Shown here: one piece after another, positions 54,710-63,371 of the stretch | Position numbering within the stretch: the stretch's first letter is position 1 | Layout: the number at the start of each line of letters is the position of its first letter | Source of the DNA: Acidithiobacillus marinus | GTDB taxonomy: Bacteria; Pseudomonadota; Gammaproteobacteria; Acidithiobacillales; Acidithiobacillaceae | Assembly: GCF_002847505.1 (NCBI RefSeq) | Contig: NZ_MXAV01000033.1 | Location: forward strand, 1 to 64,000 | Reading direction: 5' to 3' | DNA: 64,000 bases | Made by a program: the position numbers and the translations under genes | Notes under the pieces: generated by a model | Told to the model about the DNA's origin: nothing | Databases searched by the model: none | What the model saw: only the letters and a program-made list of their open reading frames with translations

Positions 54710-55006
54710 CTAGTGACAATCGGTAACCTCAACTTCGCCCAGACCAGATTCGCCCCAAACGAAGCAGATTCGATACTGTTCGTTGATACGAATGCTGTAC
54801 TGACCTTTCCGATCTCCGGCTAGCGCCTCAAGGCGATGACCAGGCGGAACTTTCAGTTCTTCGAGCGCCTGCACTGAATCGAGTTGATCGAGCTTTCGCG
54901 TGGCGATTTTCCAGAGCTTTTCTGGACAGGATTTTCTAGCGGCTTTCGAATTGACGCCGTTAAAGATGTCCTCAGATGCCCGATCATGGAATGATTCAAT
55001 CACCAC
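54710..55006 (-). CDS. higB: HigB-type toxin (RelE superfamily mRNA interferase)
   Basis: 98 residues (MVIESFHDRASEDIFNGVNS). Core motif LEALAGDRKGQYSIRINEQYRICFVW is the HigB signature, with the basic residues used for ribosome-dependent mRNA cleavage. Length is normal, and the operon with higA appears intact. Confidence 0.94.
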   Translation of the reverse strand: MVIESFHDRASEDIFNGVNSKAARKSCPEKLWKIATRKLDQLDSVQALEELKVPPGHRLEALAGDRKGQYSIRINEQYRICFVWGESGLGEVEVTDCH

Positions 55007-55235
55007 GCCATGATAGCACGGCTTCCATGCTACGCAAAAGGATGATTATCCCTGGCGTAACGTAAAGTTGAGGGGCGCGCCGATCTTGGCGCGTCCGCGT
55101 TGAACGAGAGGTTGGACGAAGCCGCTACACAGTCCGCAGTGACTTGTTCCCGGTGTAATCCGCCCACCAGCTTGATTTATCGCAGCCCCCATCTACAATC
55201 AATATGTGCCGAACATGCACATAAAGGAGACGTTA

Positions 55236-55514
55236 ATGGCAGCGTATAGTGAACGTATTCCCGTCCTGGTGACGGTACAGGAAAAGGCGCTGATTGCCAG
55301 AATGGCCCAGGAGGCGCATATATCCATGGGGGAGTTTCTGCGCCGTGCCGCCTCGTCCTTCCGCCCGAACGAAGATGAGCAGATGCTGGAGGGCATGATG
55401 GACCAGATGTTAAAAACCACCGCCCAAGCCAGCAGAGTCATTGATGACACCTTGTCTTTTGTGGAGGCGTCCAATCAACGTATTGCCAGCCTGGAATCCA
55501 GTCGGAAAGGGTAA
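55236..55514 (+). CDS. Ribbon-helix-helix-like small protein (MobC/plasmid-type)
   Basis: 92 residues from ATG 55236, AAAGGAG 7 nt upstream; the frame upstream is not supported. The N-terminus IPVLVTVQEKALIARMAQEAHISMGEFLRRAA fits a beta-strand plus two-helix RHH DNA-binding fold as in MobC-type mobilisation proteins. A C-terminal coiled-coil-like helix follows. It overlaps the next gene by one base (TAATG). No relaxase is nearby, so it may be a plasmid remnant or a regulator. Confidence 0.65.
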   Translation: MAAYSERIPVLVTVQEKALIARMAQEAHISMGEFLRRAASSFRPNEDEQMLEGMMDQMLKTTAQASRVIDDTLSFVEASNQRIASLESSRKG

Positions 55515-55729
55515 TGGCTATCACCGACAAAATGTGGGAGGCCTTGACCACGGTCATCAAGATGAATGATAAGGTGGAACGCCTTGCCGAAGTCGTCAAG
55601 TCCCAGCAGGGTAAAATCGAAACGCTGACGGAAAGGGTCATCCGCCTGGAAACGGCGCTGGAAATCGCATTATCGCGCCCGGTGATGACCAGGATAGGCG
55701 CGACGCAACTCGACGAACGTAAAGACTGA
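55514..55729 (+). CDS. Small coiled-coil protein
   Basis: 71 residues (MAITDKMWEALTTVIKMNDK). A heptad-like region VERLAEVVKSQQGKIETLTERVIRLETAL predicts a coiled coil. Translationally coupled to the RHH-like gene. No family recognised; together they look like an accessory-element pair. Confidence 0.6.
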   Translation: MAITDKMWEALTTVIKMNDKVERLAEVVKSQQGKIETLTERVIRLETALEIALSRPVMTRIGATQLDERKD

Positions 55730-55763
55730 AAACAACGCCAGCGCGAACTGCCGGCAGTCTTTT

Positions 55764-55952
55764 TCAGCGCCCCAGCGCTTTCTCGATTTTCTGGTCGGTT
55801 TTGTACTGACTCAAGGCATATACGGCCCAGATGGCAGCCGGAATCCAGCCCAGTACCGTGATCTGCAGGATCAGGCAGATAATCCCGGCCACCGGCCGTC
55901 CGATGGTAAAAAACACCAGAAATGGTAAAAAAATAGCCAGAAGCAGACGCAT
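55764..55952 (-). CDS. YqaE/Pmp3 family membrane protein
   Basis: 62 residues from ATG 55952 (GAGAGGG 5-11 nt upstream). Two membrane helices, MRLLLAIFLPFLVFFTIGRP and IICLILQITVLGWIPAAIWA, then a short QYKTDQKIEKAL tail: the Pmp3/YqaE proteolipid pattern. Such proteins are linked to membrane potential and salt or acid stress. Confidence 0.88.
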   Translation of the reverse strand: MRLLLAIFLPFLVFFTIGRPVAGIICLILQITVLGWIPAAIWAVYALSQYKTDQKIEKALGR

Positions 55953-56038
55953 GGTTTTCCCTCTCTTTGAATTCATTATGCCTGCATAGTAAATGGCGGT
56001 TTCTCCTGAAGGCAAGCCCCTGTGCTAAACTCCCGAAC

Positions 56039-57367
56039 ATGACCACGAATCCAGAACAATTTCCTGAACTTCCATTGAATCCCCGCACCCCGGCACGGCG
56101 CCGGTCACTGCAGAACATGCGGCGCGGGGCGCTGGCTTTACTGGTGCTGGCGCTACTGCTTTTTATACTTTCGGCCATTCGGGATTTTCAGGGCATCTGG
56201 GCCTGGACCGGGGCTTTTGCCGAGGCGGCCATGGTGGGTGGCCTGGCCGACTGGTTTGCAGTGGTCGCATTGTTTCGTCATCCCTTGGGTTTGCCCATCC
56301 CCCATACGGCCATTTTGCCGCGTAACAAGGCGCGGCTGGCCAAGCGGTTGTCCGGCTTCATCCGCGATCATTTTCTGGAAAGTGAGGCCATCGTGCGCCT
56401 CTTGCGCCGCGCGGACCCTGCCGCCTGGCTGGCGCAGTGGCTCGCCCAGCCAGAAAGCAGCGAATTATTGACTAGGCAGTTGCTGACCCTGCTGCAAAAA
56501 GCCCTGGCTTTAAGTGATGATGCCGAATTACGCAAGGCTTTGCGGGGAGCCCTGGGCCGCCAGTTGCAGCGGGTGGATGGGGCCCGCTGGATAGGGAGTA
56601 TTCTGGCCTTGCTGACGGAAGATCATCGTCATCAGGCGCTGTTGGATGATGGTATTCAGCGCTTGCGCCAGTGGCTGGATGGAGAAGATACCCGGAGTCT
56701 GCTGGCTGAACATATTGCCGCTATTCTCAAACGGGCGTATCCGACCCTGTTTGCGTGGATGAGCACACTGATGGACCCTGCCACCCTGAGTGATAATCTC
56801 GCCCGCAATCTGGTCAAGGCGGCGCATCAGTTATTGCAAGAAATTGAGGATGATCCGGAACATCCCCGCCGGCTGGCCTTTGATCGCTGGATGGCCGAAG
56901 CTATCGAGCGTTTACAGACGGATGGTCCTTTCCAGGAGCGCATCCGGCGCTGGCAGCAGGGGTTGATTGCTCATCCTGCAGTGCAAGAATATGCCGACGG
57001 CGTACTGCGTGATCTGCGTTCCTGGCTGGATCGGGATTTGCAAAGTCCCGACTCCCGTCTCCAACATCATGTCCAGGAACTGGCCGCGCAACTGGGTGCT
57101 TTTTTGGGGGAGCAGGCGGTTTTGCGCGAAGCCATCAACACTTATCTGGAAAGCAGTGTGCGCCGCCTGGCTCCGGCAGTACGGGATGGGCTTGCCCAGC
57201 ATATCGAAAAAACCATTCTCGACTGGCCGGAAAAAGATCTGATCCGCTTGCTGGAAGAGGGGGTAGGCACCGATTTGCAATATATCCGGGTGAACGGAAC
57301 GCTGGTGGGGGGGGTGGTGGGCGTGCTCATTCATGCGCTGGCTTTGGCGGTGCCGTTTATCATCTAG
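56039..57367 (+). CDS. DUF445 family membrane protein (YjiN-like)
   Basis: 442 residues from ATG 56039; the upstream start at 55967 lies in a region with no support. One N-terminal helix (GALALLVLALLLFILSAI), the DUF445 hallmark EAAMVGGLADWFAVVALFRHPLGLPIPHTAILP, a long helical middle, and a C-terminal helix GVVGVLIHALALAVPF. Inner-membrane protein of unknown function, in the usual length range. Confidence 0.92.
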   Translation: MTTNPEQFPELPLNPRTPARRRSLQNMRRGALALLVLALLLFILSAIRDFQGIWAWTGAFAEAAMVGGLADWFAVVALFRHPLGLPIPHTAILPRNKARLAKRLSGFIRDHFLESEAIVRLLRRADPAAWLAQWLAQPESSELLTRQLLTLLQKALALSDDAELRKALRGALGRQLQRVDGARWIGSILALLTEDHRHQALLDDGIQRLRQWLDGEDTRSLLAEHIAAILKRAYPTLFAWMSTLMDPATLSDNLARNLVKAAHQLLQEIEDDPEHPRRLAFDRWMAEAIERLQTDGPFQERIRRWQQGLIAHPAVQEYADGVLRDLRSWLDRDLQSPDSRLQHHVQELAAQLGAFLGEQAVLREAINTYLESSVRRLAPAVRDGLAQHIEKTILDWPEKDLIRLLEEGVGTDLQYIRVNGTLVGGVVGVLIHALALAVPFII

Positions 57368-57573
57368 TCGATGGCCCCCGGGAAATGGTCCGAAATGGCC
57401 CCTCTGCACGCCGGGGTGTTTGGCCCATATCGGCCATTTTGTTACTGGATTCTTCTGGTTGATTTGGATTGTTGAGCTTATTCAGTCGGATGCAAAAAAA
57501 GGAACAAATCCTGCTAGTACAACGTCTGGAGTATTGTCCGTATTGGCAAACAAAGCCCGAGGGAGGTGCATTT

Positions 57574-57906
57574 ATGAAGCGTGTGATAATGAGTGTAGTG
57601 GCGGCAGGAACATTGTTGATGGCGGGGTTTGCCATGGCGTCCAATGTGACGGCAGCAGATGCCCATCAGGCTTTGTCTGCAGCAAAAACGGCCATGGCCA
57701 AAACATCTGCCGTTCATTATTTATGGCTTTCCACGCCTAAAATCTACAAAGAGGCGGTTGCTGCGGATAAGGCGGGTAAATATGATGAAGCCGTCGTCAA
57801 GGCCAAGCATGCTGAAGAACTAGCGAACCTGGCGTATGCCCAGGGTGAAGCCCAAGCCAAGAAATATGGCGTGAAGCTGACGGATCAGGGCGTTCAGCTC
57901 GACTGA
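57574..57906 (+). CDS. Secreted SoxXA-binding-like helical protein
   Basis: 110 residues from ATG 57574 (GGGAGGTG 7 nt upstream; the open frame back to 57469 is discarded). A signal peptide (VIMSVVAAGTLLMAGFAMAS) precedes a two-helix mature part: ALSAAKTAMAKTSAVHYLWL and YDEAVVKAKHAEELANLAYA. The pattern matches the small SoxXA-binding (SoxK/SAXB) proteins that help thiosulfate oxidation in the periplasm, but Sox genes are not nearby. It overlaps the 3' end of murI on the other strand by 13 bp. Confidence 0.65.
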   Translation: MKRVIMSVVAAGTLLMAGFAMASNVTAADAHQALSAAKTAMAKTSAVHYLWLSTPKIYKEAVAADKAGKYDEAVVKAKHAEELANLAYAQGEAQAKKYGVKLTDQGVQLD

Positions 57907-58688
57907 GTCCGGATGCCATGGGCGGCCAGCAGTTGCCTGGCCACCTGGGTTTTTGCCGCAGCTTCTGCCGTAAAATGAAAATCGATGGATGCTGCTCCGG
58001 GTAGTTCTGGGCAGACATCCGTTTGCAGAGGAATATCCAGTCTGCGGCAGAGTTGCCGCGCCACGCCGTCATTCCCATCCAGGGTAGGAATCGCTCGCCC
58101 TGCCAGTCCTGATGACAAGTCGCGGATCCAGCAATAATGGGTGCAACCCAGGACGATGGCCTGAATGTCAGCCGTACAGGCCGGCAGCACCTGCCGGTGC
58201 AGGTATTGCCGAACCTGCTGCTGCCAGTCGGCACCCTGTGATTCAATGCGTTCCGCAAGACCGGGGCAGGCAAGGGGCATGACCCGTTGCCGGGCATCGG
58301 GTAGCTGGGCGAGCAACTGTTCCAGCTTGGCTCCCGCCACGGTCATGGTGGTGGCCAATAGCAGAATCTTGCCCTCGGGATACAAAGTCAGCGCCTTTTT
58401 GATGGCGGGTTCAATGCCAATGACCGGAACATCGGCATACTCTCGAATGGGAGATACTGCCGCACTGGTAGCAGTGTTGCAGGCCAGCACGACCGCATCC
58501 ACTTCTGCTTGGATGAACCATTCATAAGCGGCTTCAGTCCATTGCCGCACCTGCTCGGGACTTTTGTCCCCATAGGGACTATGGGCGGTGTCGCCGTAAA
58601 ACAGAAAATGCGCCTCGGGCAGATAACGCAGACAGGCAATCAGAGTGCTGAGGCCACCAATACCCGAATCAAAAACACCAATACGCAT
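57894..58688 (-). CDS. murI: Glutamate racemase
   Basis: 264 residues from ATG 58688. Both catalytic cysteines are present: Cys70 in LACNTATS and Cys182 in LGCTHY, plus the N-terminal IGVFDSGIGGLS. Supplies D-glutamate for peptidoglycan. Ends the minus-strand cluster glgC-GH57-GH57-ROK-murI, 10 bp after the ROK gene, though the function is unrelated to glycogen. Confidence 0.96.
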   Translation of the reverse strand: MRIGVFDSGIGGLSTLIACLRYLPEAHFLFYGDTAHSPYGDKSPEQVRQWTEAAYEWFIQAEVDAVVLACNTATSAAVSPIREYADVPVIGIEPAIKKALTLYPEGKILLLATTMTVAGAKLEQLLAQLPDARQRVMPLACPGLAERIESQGADWQQQVRQYLHRQVLPACTADIQAIVLGCTHYCWIRDLSSGLAGRAIPTLDGNDGVARQLCRRLDIPLQTDVCPELPGAASIDFHFTAEAAAKTQVARQLLAAHGIRTQSS

Positions 58689-58698
58689 CACTCAGTGC

Positions 58699-59649
58699 TC
58701 AGTCGAGGCTGAGTTCCTGTTCCGCCAGCAACGCAACGCCGCGCATGCCGGCAAGATCATCATCATTGCCGCGTTTGACTTCTATCTGTCCCCCGCGCAA
58801 GGCCGGAATCAGGTCGGCGTCCAGACGCTGCAGCAGTGCCGGAGCAAAGCAATCCCAGGCGGCACTGACCCCACCACCGACACGAATGACCCGAATATCG
58901 GCTACTTTGAGAATGTGCGCCAGAGCTTGTCCCAAATAATCTCCGGCCATCTGAAATACCTGAGTGGCCTCGGGGCGGCCATCACAGGCCATTTGCGCAA
59001 TGACCGCCGTATCGGGACCGGTGCCTGTCAGTTCCACATAGCTGGAACGGATGCCCCGTGCCGAGGCGTATTGTTCTAGACAGCCCTGGTTGCCACAGCC
59101 GCAGCGGCGTCCGCCCGGAACCACAATAAGATGGCCAATTTCCATGGCGGTGCCATGTTCGCCGCGCCAGGGTCGGTCTTCGTGCACCCAGCCGCCCCCC
59201 ACGCCAGTACCAAGCCCGACATAGAGCAGATCGCGCAGCTCGGGAGTGTCCTGTTTTTCCTCCCAGAATTCGCCATAACCGGCGGCATTGGCATCATTCT
59301 CGACCAGTACCGGAAGTTGGCAGGCCTGCTGCACAGCGGATTGCAGATCAAAATTGATGAGTTGGGGAATATTGGGCGATTGCAGTAATATGCCTCGCGC
59401 ATTGACAAACCCGGGGACGGCCACCCCCACCCGGCTGACTTCGGGATATTGATGACGAAGTTCGGCGATACCTTGCTCCAGCAATTCGGTAAACAGCTGT
59501 GCGGCAGCTTCCGGATCGGCTGCTCCCGCACATTTGTCGCGCAGATCGACTTCATGGCGAATGCTGTGGAGACAGTCATGACCCCGAAATACACCAAAGC
59601 GTAAATTGGTGCCGCCAATATCAATACCAATGGTCTGGCTTTCAGTCAT
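58699..59649 (-). CDS. ROK-family sugar kinase (probable glucokinase)
   Basis: 316 residues (MTESQTIGIDIGGTNLRFGV). ATP-binding DIGGTN, substrate loop ENDANAAGYGEFW, catalytic NDAN Asp, and the zinc motif GHLIVVPGGRRCGCGNQGCLEQYAS. The family phosphorylates glucose or related sugars. Its overlap with the GH57 gene (8 bp) and nearness to glgC make glucose released from glycogen or maltodextrin the probable substrate. Confidence 0.92.
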   Translation of the reverse strand: MTESQTIGIDIGGTNLRFGVFRGHDCLHSIRHEVDLRDKCAGAADPEAAAQLFTELLEQGIAELRHQYPEVSRVGVAVPGFVNARGILLQSPNIPQLINFDLQSAVQQACQLPVLVENDANAAGYGEFWEEKQDTPELRDLLYVGLGTGVGGGWVHEDRPWRGEHGTAMEIGHLIVVPGGRRCGCGNQGCLEQYASARGIRSSYVELTGTGPDTAVIAQMACDGRPEATQVFQMAGDYLGQALAHILKVADIRVIRVGGGVSAAWDCFAPALLQRLDADLIPALRGGQIEVKRGNDDDLAGMRGVALLAEQELSLD

Positions 59650-61663
59650 GGGTGATCAGCTCCGTTAAAATTTCGATATTTTGAATCATACCGGTCGTTA
59701 TATCCCAGTAAAAATCCAGTTGCAAAGCCTGCATGATTTTTTCAAAGCCGGCCTCGGATTGGGAGACGGTTAGATGAGGGGCCGCTTCCCAGCGCACGGG
59801 CGGGTTGCAGCTTAACTGGATTTTTCCGCCCATGACCGCATCGTCCAGGACAATCTGCCGGGTTTTTTCGCCTTGAATGGGCCTGCCAAAGCCTCCTTGG
59901 GATACACCATCGGCAAAGAACTGGCCGGCCGGGCCGTCACAACTGGGCATGGCCAGATACAGGCGGCAATGAAAGCGATGGGAGTCCGGATTACTCTGCG
60001 CAGACTCTATGCGGTACTGCACCAACAACCCTTTTTCTGAGAGATGGTATCCTTTGCTGACCGCCCAGCGGTCGGCGATTCCGCCCGTAAAATGGGGGAT
60101 GTTTTGCACTGTATGGCCTTCTGAATAGCTGACTGCTGCATCATCCAGCCATTCCTGAAAGCTGTGACAGGGGGCCGTATCCATCACCAAGTCTTCGGCG
60201 GTGATGGCTGTTTTGAAGCTGATGCGGTCGTGGGCAGAGGCAATCCCTTCACTGGGAGCAGCATGTTCCACCGCACCATGACGGATTTTGTCATAATAGG
60301 CTTCGTCACGGCGCGCCAGCGTGTCGCCCAGATTGTGATGGAAGACGTAAGCATCCCATTCCACCACAGCGGCCGAGGGTGTCGGGCGAATAATGAGCTG
60401 TTGCTGGTCATTGTGATAGTAGAGTTCTTCATGTCCATCCATGTCCACATCTGTGGATTGCAGGCCAGGACGGGGCTGAATTTGATCCAGGCAGGCCTCC
60501 AGGCGCACAATGGCATGATAAACCGCACGACGCAGATGCGGCAGATAAATACCGCCAAATAAACCATGCCAGTACGCATCATTGGCCTGGGCCTCGTGCA
60601 GATCAGCGCGCATCTGTTTGCTTTGCTGGCGCTTGGGCAGGGCGTGAAAGCGCTGGGATAATTGCAGCATACGCTTCTGCATCCAGTTGGATTCCGGATA
60701 GCGGGTCAGGAAGTTTTTCCAGATACCCCCGCGAATCAGTGACTTGCGTTCATCCAAGCGGCCCGCAGATTTTTCCTGTTCGAGAAAAGCCGCATAACGG
60801 CGGGCGGCGTCGGGGGCCAGAGTCCATTCATTCATTTCACTATAGGAAACGGTGGGCAAATAGATGATGCCTTGGGGACGATGGGCTTGCAGATAATCCT
60901 TGAAGCGCATCGGTTGAATATGCGGTGAATCCAGCACACCCCGGAGAAATTGTTCCAGCCAGCCCTTTTCGTACACCCAGCTGTAGGTTTCCGGCCAGAC
61001 ACCGAATTTTTCGATATCATCAAAATAAATCCCGGCGCTTCCGGGATTGTGTCGGGAGATTTCTTCAATAAAGGTGACGGCAGCGGCAGCTTCCGAAAAG
61101 GGCAGGCGATAGCGCAGGGCTTCGGAGATAGGGAATACATCCACCGCCTGTCCATTTTCTTCGGTGCGATGAAAAGTGCCAAGTTGGTCGGCTGCGGCGC
61201 CTGCGCAGAGAAAGTGATAATCATCGACCATGACATAGCGAATGCCCGACTCCTGCAGGGCGGGGACGACACTGGGATCCCAGACCCGCTCGGTCAGCCA
61301 GGCTCCTACCGGACGTTGTCCGAAGTGCTTGTCGAGCCGTTCTGCCATGGCCTCCAGCTGGGTGATGCGATCAGCGTGAGGAATGGCCGCCAGCACCGGC
61401 TCAGTATCACCGGCTCCCACCAGTTCTGCCTGGTTACGATGGACCATGTCCTGCAAAAGCTGCATCGTCTTGGGATGAACGCGCAGCATGTAATCCAGCA
61501 ACCAGCCGCTGATGTGAATGGCACAGGGAAATTCCGGAAAACGATGCATGGCCTCAAGAAAGGGGTGATAACAACGCAGCACGGCGTCATCCATCACATG
61601 GGGAAAATTACCGACCGGCTGATGGGCGTGGACGCCCAGGAGGAGGGGGGTGCTGTGGGTCAT
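59642..61663 (-). CDS. GH57 4-alpha-glucanotransferase / alpha-amylase (DUF1925/DUF1926)
   Basis: 673 residues from ATG 61663. The N-terminal GH57 barrel has HAHQPVGNF (metal/substrate site), nucleophile Glu125 in GAWLTERVWDP and acid/base Asp in YFDDIEKFG (about 213-221), matching the Thermococcus 4-alpha-glucanotransferase layout. The C-terminal part is of the DUF1925/1926 beta type. It transfers or hydrolyses alpha-1,4-glucan segments in glycogen or maltodextrin metabolism. Overlaps the ROK gene at its 3' end. Confidence 0.92.
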   Translation of the reverse strand: MTHSTPLLLGVHAHQPVGNFPHVMDDAVLRCYHPFLEAMHRFPEFPCAIHISGWLLDYMLRVHPKTMQLLQDMVHRNQAELVGAGDTEPVLAAIPHADRITQLEAMAERLDKHFGQRPVGAWLTERVWDPSVVPALQESGIRYVMVDDYHFLCAGAAADQLGTFHRTEENGQAVDVFPISEALRYRLPFSEAAAAVTFIEEISRHNPGSAGIYFDDIEKFGVWPETYSWVYEKGWLEQFLRGVLDSPHIQPMRFKDYLQAHRPQGIIYLPTVSYSEMNEWTLAPDAARRYAAFLEQEKSAGRLDERKSLIRGGIWKNFLTRYPESNWMQKRMLQLSQRFHALPKRQQSKQMRADLHEAQANDAYWHGLFGGIYLPHLRRAVYHAIVRLEACLDQIQPRPGLQSTDVDMDGHEELYYHNDQQQLIIRPTPSAAVVEWDAYVFHHNLGDTLARRDEAYYDKIRHGAVEHAAPSEGIASAHDRISFKTAITAEDLVMDTAPCHSFQEWLDDAAVSYSEGHTVQNIPHFTGGIADRWAVSKGYHLSEKGLLVQYRIESAQSNPDSHRFHCRLYLAMPSCDGPAGQFFADGVSQGGFGRPIQGEKTRQIVLDDAVMGGKIQLSCNPPVRWEAAPHLTVSQSEAGFEKIMQALQLDFYWDITTGMIQNIEILTELITHD

Positions 61664-61667
61664 ACAT

Positions 61668-63368
61668 TCATCCTTCTGTATGGGTGCGGCGCATGGTGCC
61701 GCCGGATTCTGCCGAACCCCCACCGTGGCTGATGGGTTCGTTCAATGTCTCTGGAGGAGAAATTTCCATCAAAATATATAGTTTTCTCAGATTCATGCGA
61801 AACAGATCATCAAAATCCCGCACGGAGTCCGCCGGATTGTAATCCCCAAACCACCAGAACCAGTCCGAGCCTTCGCAGCGCCCGAGTTGTTCGATGATTT
61901 CTTCCTGTTTTTCGGGACTGAGTGCCTTGAGATGCTGGTCCACATCGCTTTTAGCCGCGCAAAGCAGATCCCAGGCACGGTTTTTAGCGCCATCGCCAAT
62001 CCAGGTGCTGAAATTGCCATATACCCAGCTTCCTGCCGCAAGACCCGTGAGATTCTGGATGGCCTCCGGATGGTCCTGCACATAGTCACTGAAGGTGCAC
62101 ATTTTGATATGAGGGTGATTGGACAAGGAGCGGTACAGCTCCGAGAGAAAATAATAACCATTATAAGGGTAGTATTCCCAGGCATTTTCCCCGTCGAGAA
62201 TGACACTGACGACGGGATGCTCCTGATCTTCTGTCTGTCGCCAGATGGACTCCAGTTTGTGCATGAAATCGGTAACGGCATCATGTCCGAACCAGGTCTT
62301 GTAATCAAAACCGATGGTGTCGGAGAGGGCGTCATCCCGAAAAAACAAAGCCGGTCCCTGATCATTTAAACGATAAACGCGATACAAATACTCGGTACGA
62401 CCCCGGGGAGCGGCATCCGTATCGCTGCGCAGCAGGCTATGGGTCAGCACGCCTTCGCCCGATGCGGTCCAGGTGACCTGGGCCTCTCCCAGCATTTGTA
62501 CGAATGCCGCCGAAACCCCGCCTTCTGCCGGCCACATGCCCTGGGCAGCAATACCAAACTGCTGAGGATGACTGGCTTGAGCGCGCTGGATGTGCCACTG
62601 AGCGCGCTCCCGGCCCCCCGGATAATGGGGGGAAGTGGGCAAGGGCGCTTCGGGGACGGCTTCCCGCGCGGCCGCAAAATCCAGCATCAAGGGACCAATG
62701 GGATGATAGTAGGGCGTGGTGGAGATCTCGATACGGCCGGCTTCGGCCAGGGCGCGGTAACGCGGGATCAGCCCGGAGATCAGATCACCCAGAAAATGCA
62801 CGAGATCCTGACGATCTTCCGGGCTGAAACCACGGCCCTTGTTCATCAGATTCTGGATCAGTGGACTGTTTCTGCGCACGGTTTCCCCGGTCCATGCAAG
62901 GTGATACCAAACAAGCAGGTCGGCCATAAACTGGACGGACAAATAGTCAGACAGCTCCACTGGATCCTCGCGCATGCGTAGATAGATTTCATGCAGGCGG
63001 CGATATCCGGGAAAGGGATTCAGCATGTGTTCCGGGTCCAGCCGGAAGCACTGCTCCATGATCTGATGACGTTCTTCGTTACTCAAGGTTTTCAGATCGG
63101 TACTGGCCAGGGCCTTTAGCAAGGGATCACGAAATGCACCGCTTTCAAACTGGCTGCTGTAATCCTGTATTTGTTCGACCAATATGGGAACACAGTTGAA
63201 TACCCCTCGCGCCAGAGGGTTTTCCTCATAATGAGCGATCATGTCGGAGTAATCCTTGCAGGCATGGAGATAAGTCCACGGCAGGGCGTAGATACCCTCA
63301 GCATTGCGATAGTCGGGCTGGTGCATGTGCCAGCAGAAAATGACATGGAGGGCGCGTGCCGGGGGCAT
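61668..63368 (-). CDS. GH57 family glycosyl hydrolase (amylopullulanase/alpha-amylase type)
   Basis: 566 residues. GH57 opening HVIFCWHMHQPDYRN, nucleophile-region GMWPAEGGVS (Glu about 266-268), acid/base-region ILDGENAWEYYPYNG, and a C-terminal helical lid (GSDWFWWFGDYNP). Probably hydrolyses or branches alpha-glucan; exact specificity cannot be told. It ends 4 bp before the other GH57 gene and follows glgC by 3 bp, so one operon. Confidence 0.9.
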   Translation of the reverse strand: MPPARALHVIFCWHMHQPDYRNAEGIYALPWTYLHACKDYSDMIAHYEENPLARGVFNCVPILVEQIQDYSSQFESGAFRDPLLKALASTDLKTLSNEERHQIMEQCFRLDPEHMLNPFPGYRRLHEIYLRMREDPVELSDYLSVQFMADLLVWYHLAWTGETVRRNSPLIQNLMNKGRGFSPEDRQDLVHFLGDLISGLIPRYRALAEAGRIEISTTPYYHPIGPLMLDFAAAREAVPEAPLPTSPHYPGGRERAQWHIQRAQASHPQQFGIAAQGMWPAEGGVSAAFVQMLGEAQVTWTASGEGVLTHSLLRSDTDAAPRGRTEYLYRVYRLNDQGPALFFRDDALSDTIGFDYKTWFGHDAVTDFMHKLESIWRQTEDQEHPVVSVILDGENAWEYYPYNGYYFLSELYRSLSNHPHIKMCTFSDYVQDHPEAIQNLTGLAAGSWVYGNFSTWIGDGAKNRAWDLLCAAKSDVDQHLKALSPEKQEEIIEQLGRCEGSDWFWWFGDYNPADSVRDFDDLFRMNLRKLYILMEISPPETLNEPISHGGGSAESGGTMRRTHTEG

Positions 63369-63371
63369 ATC

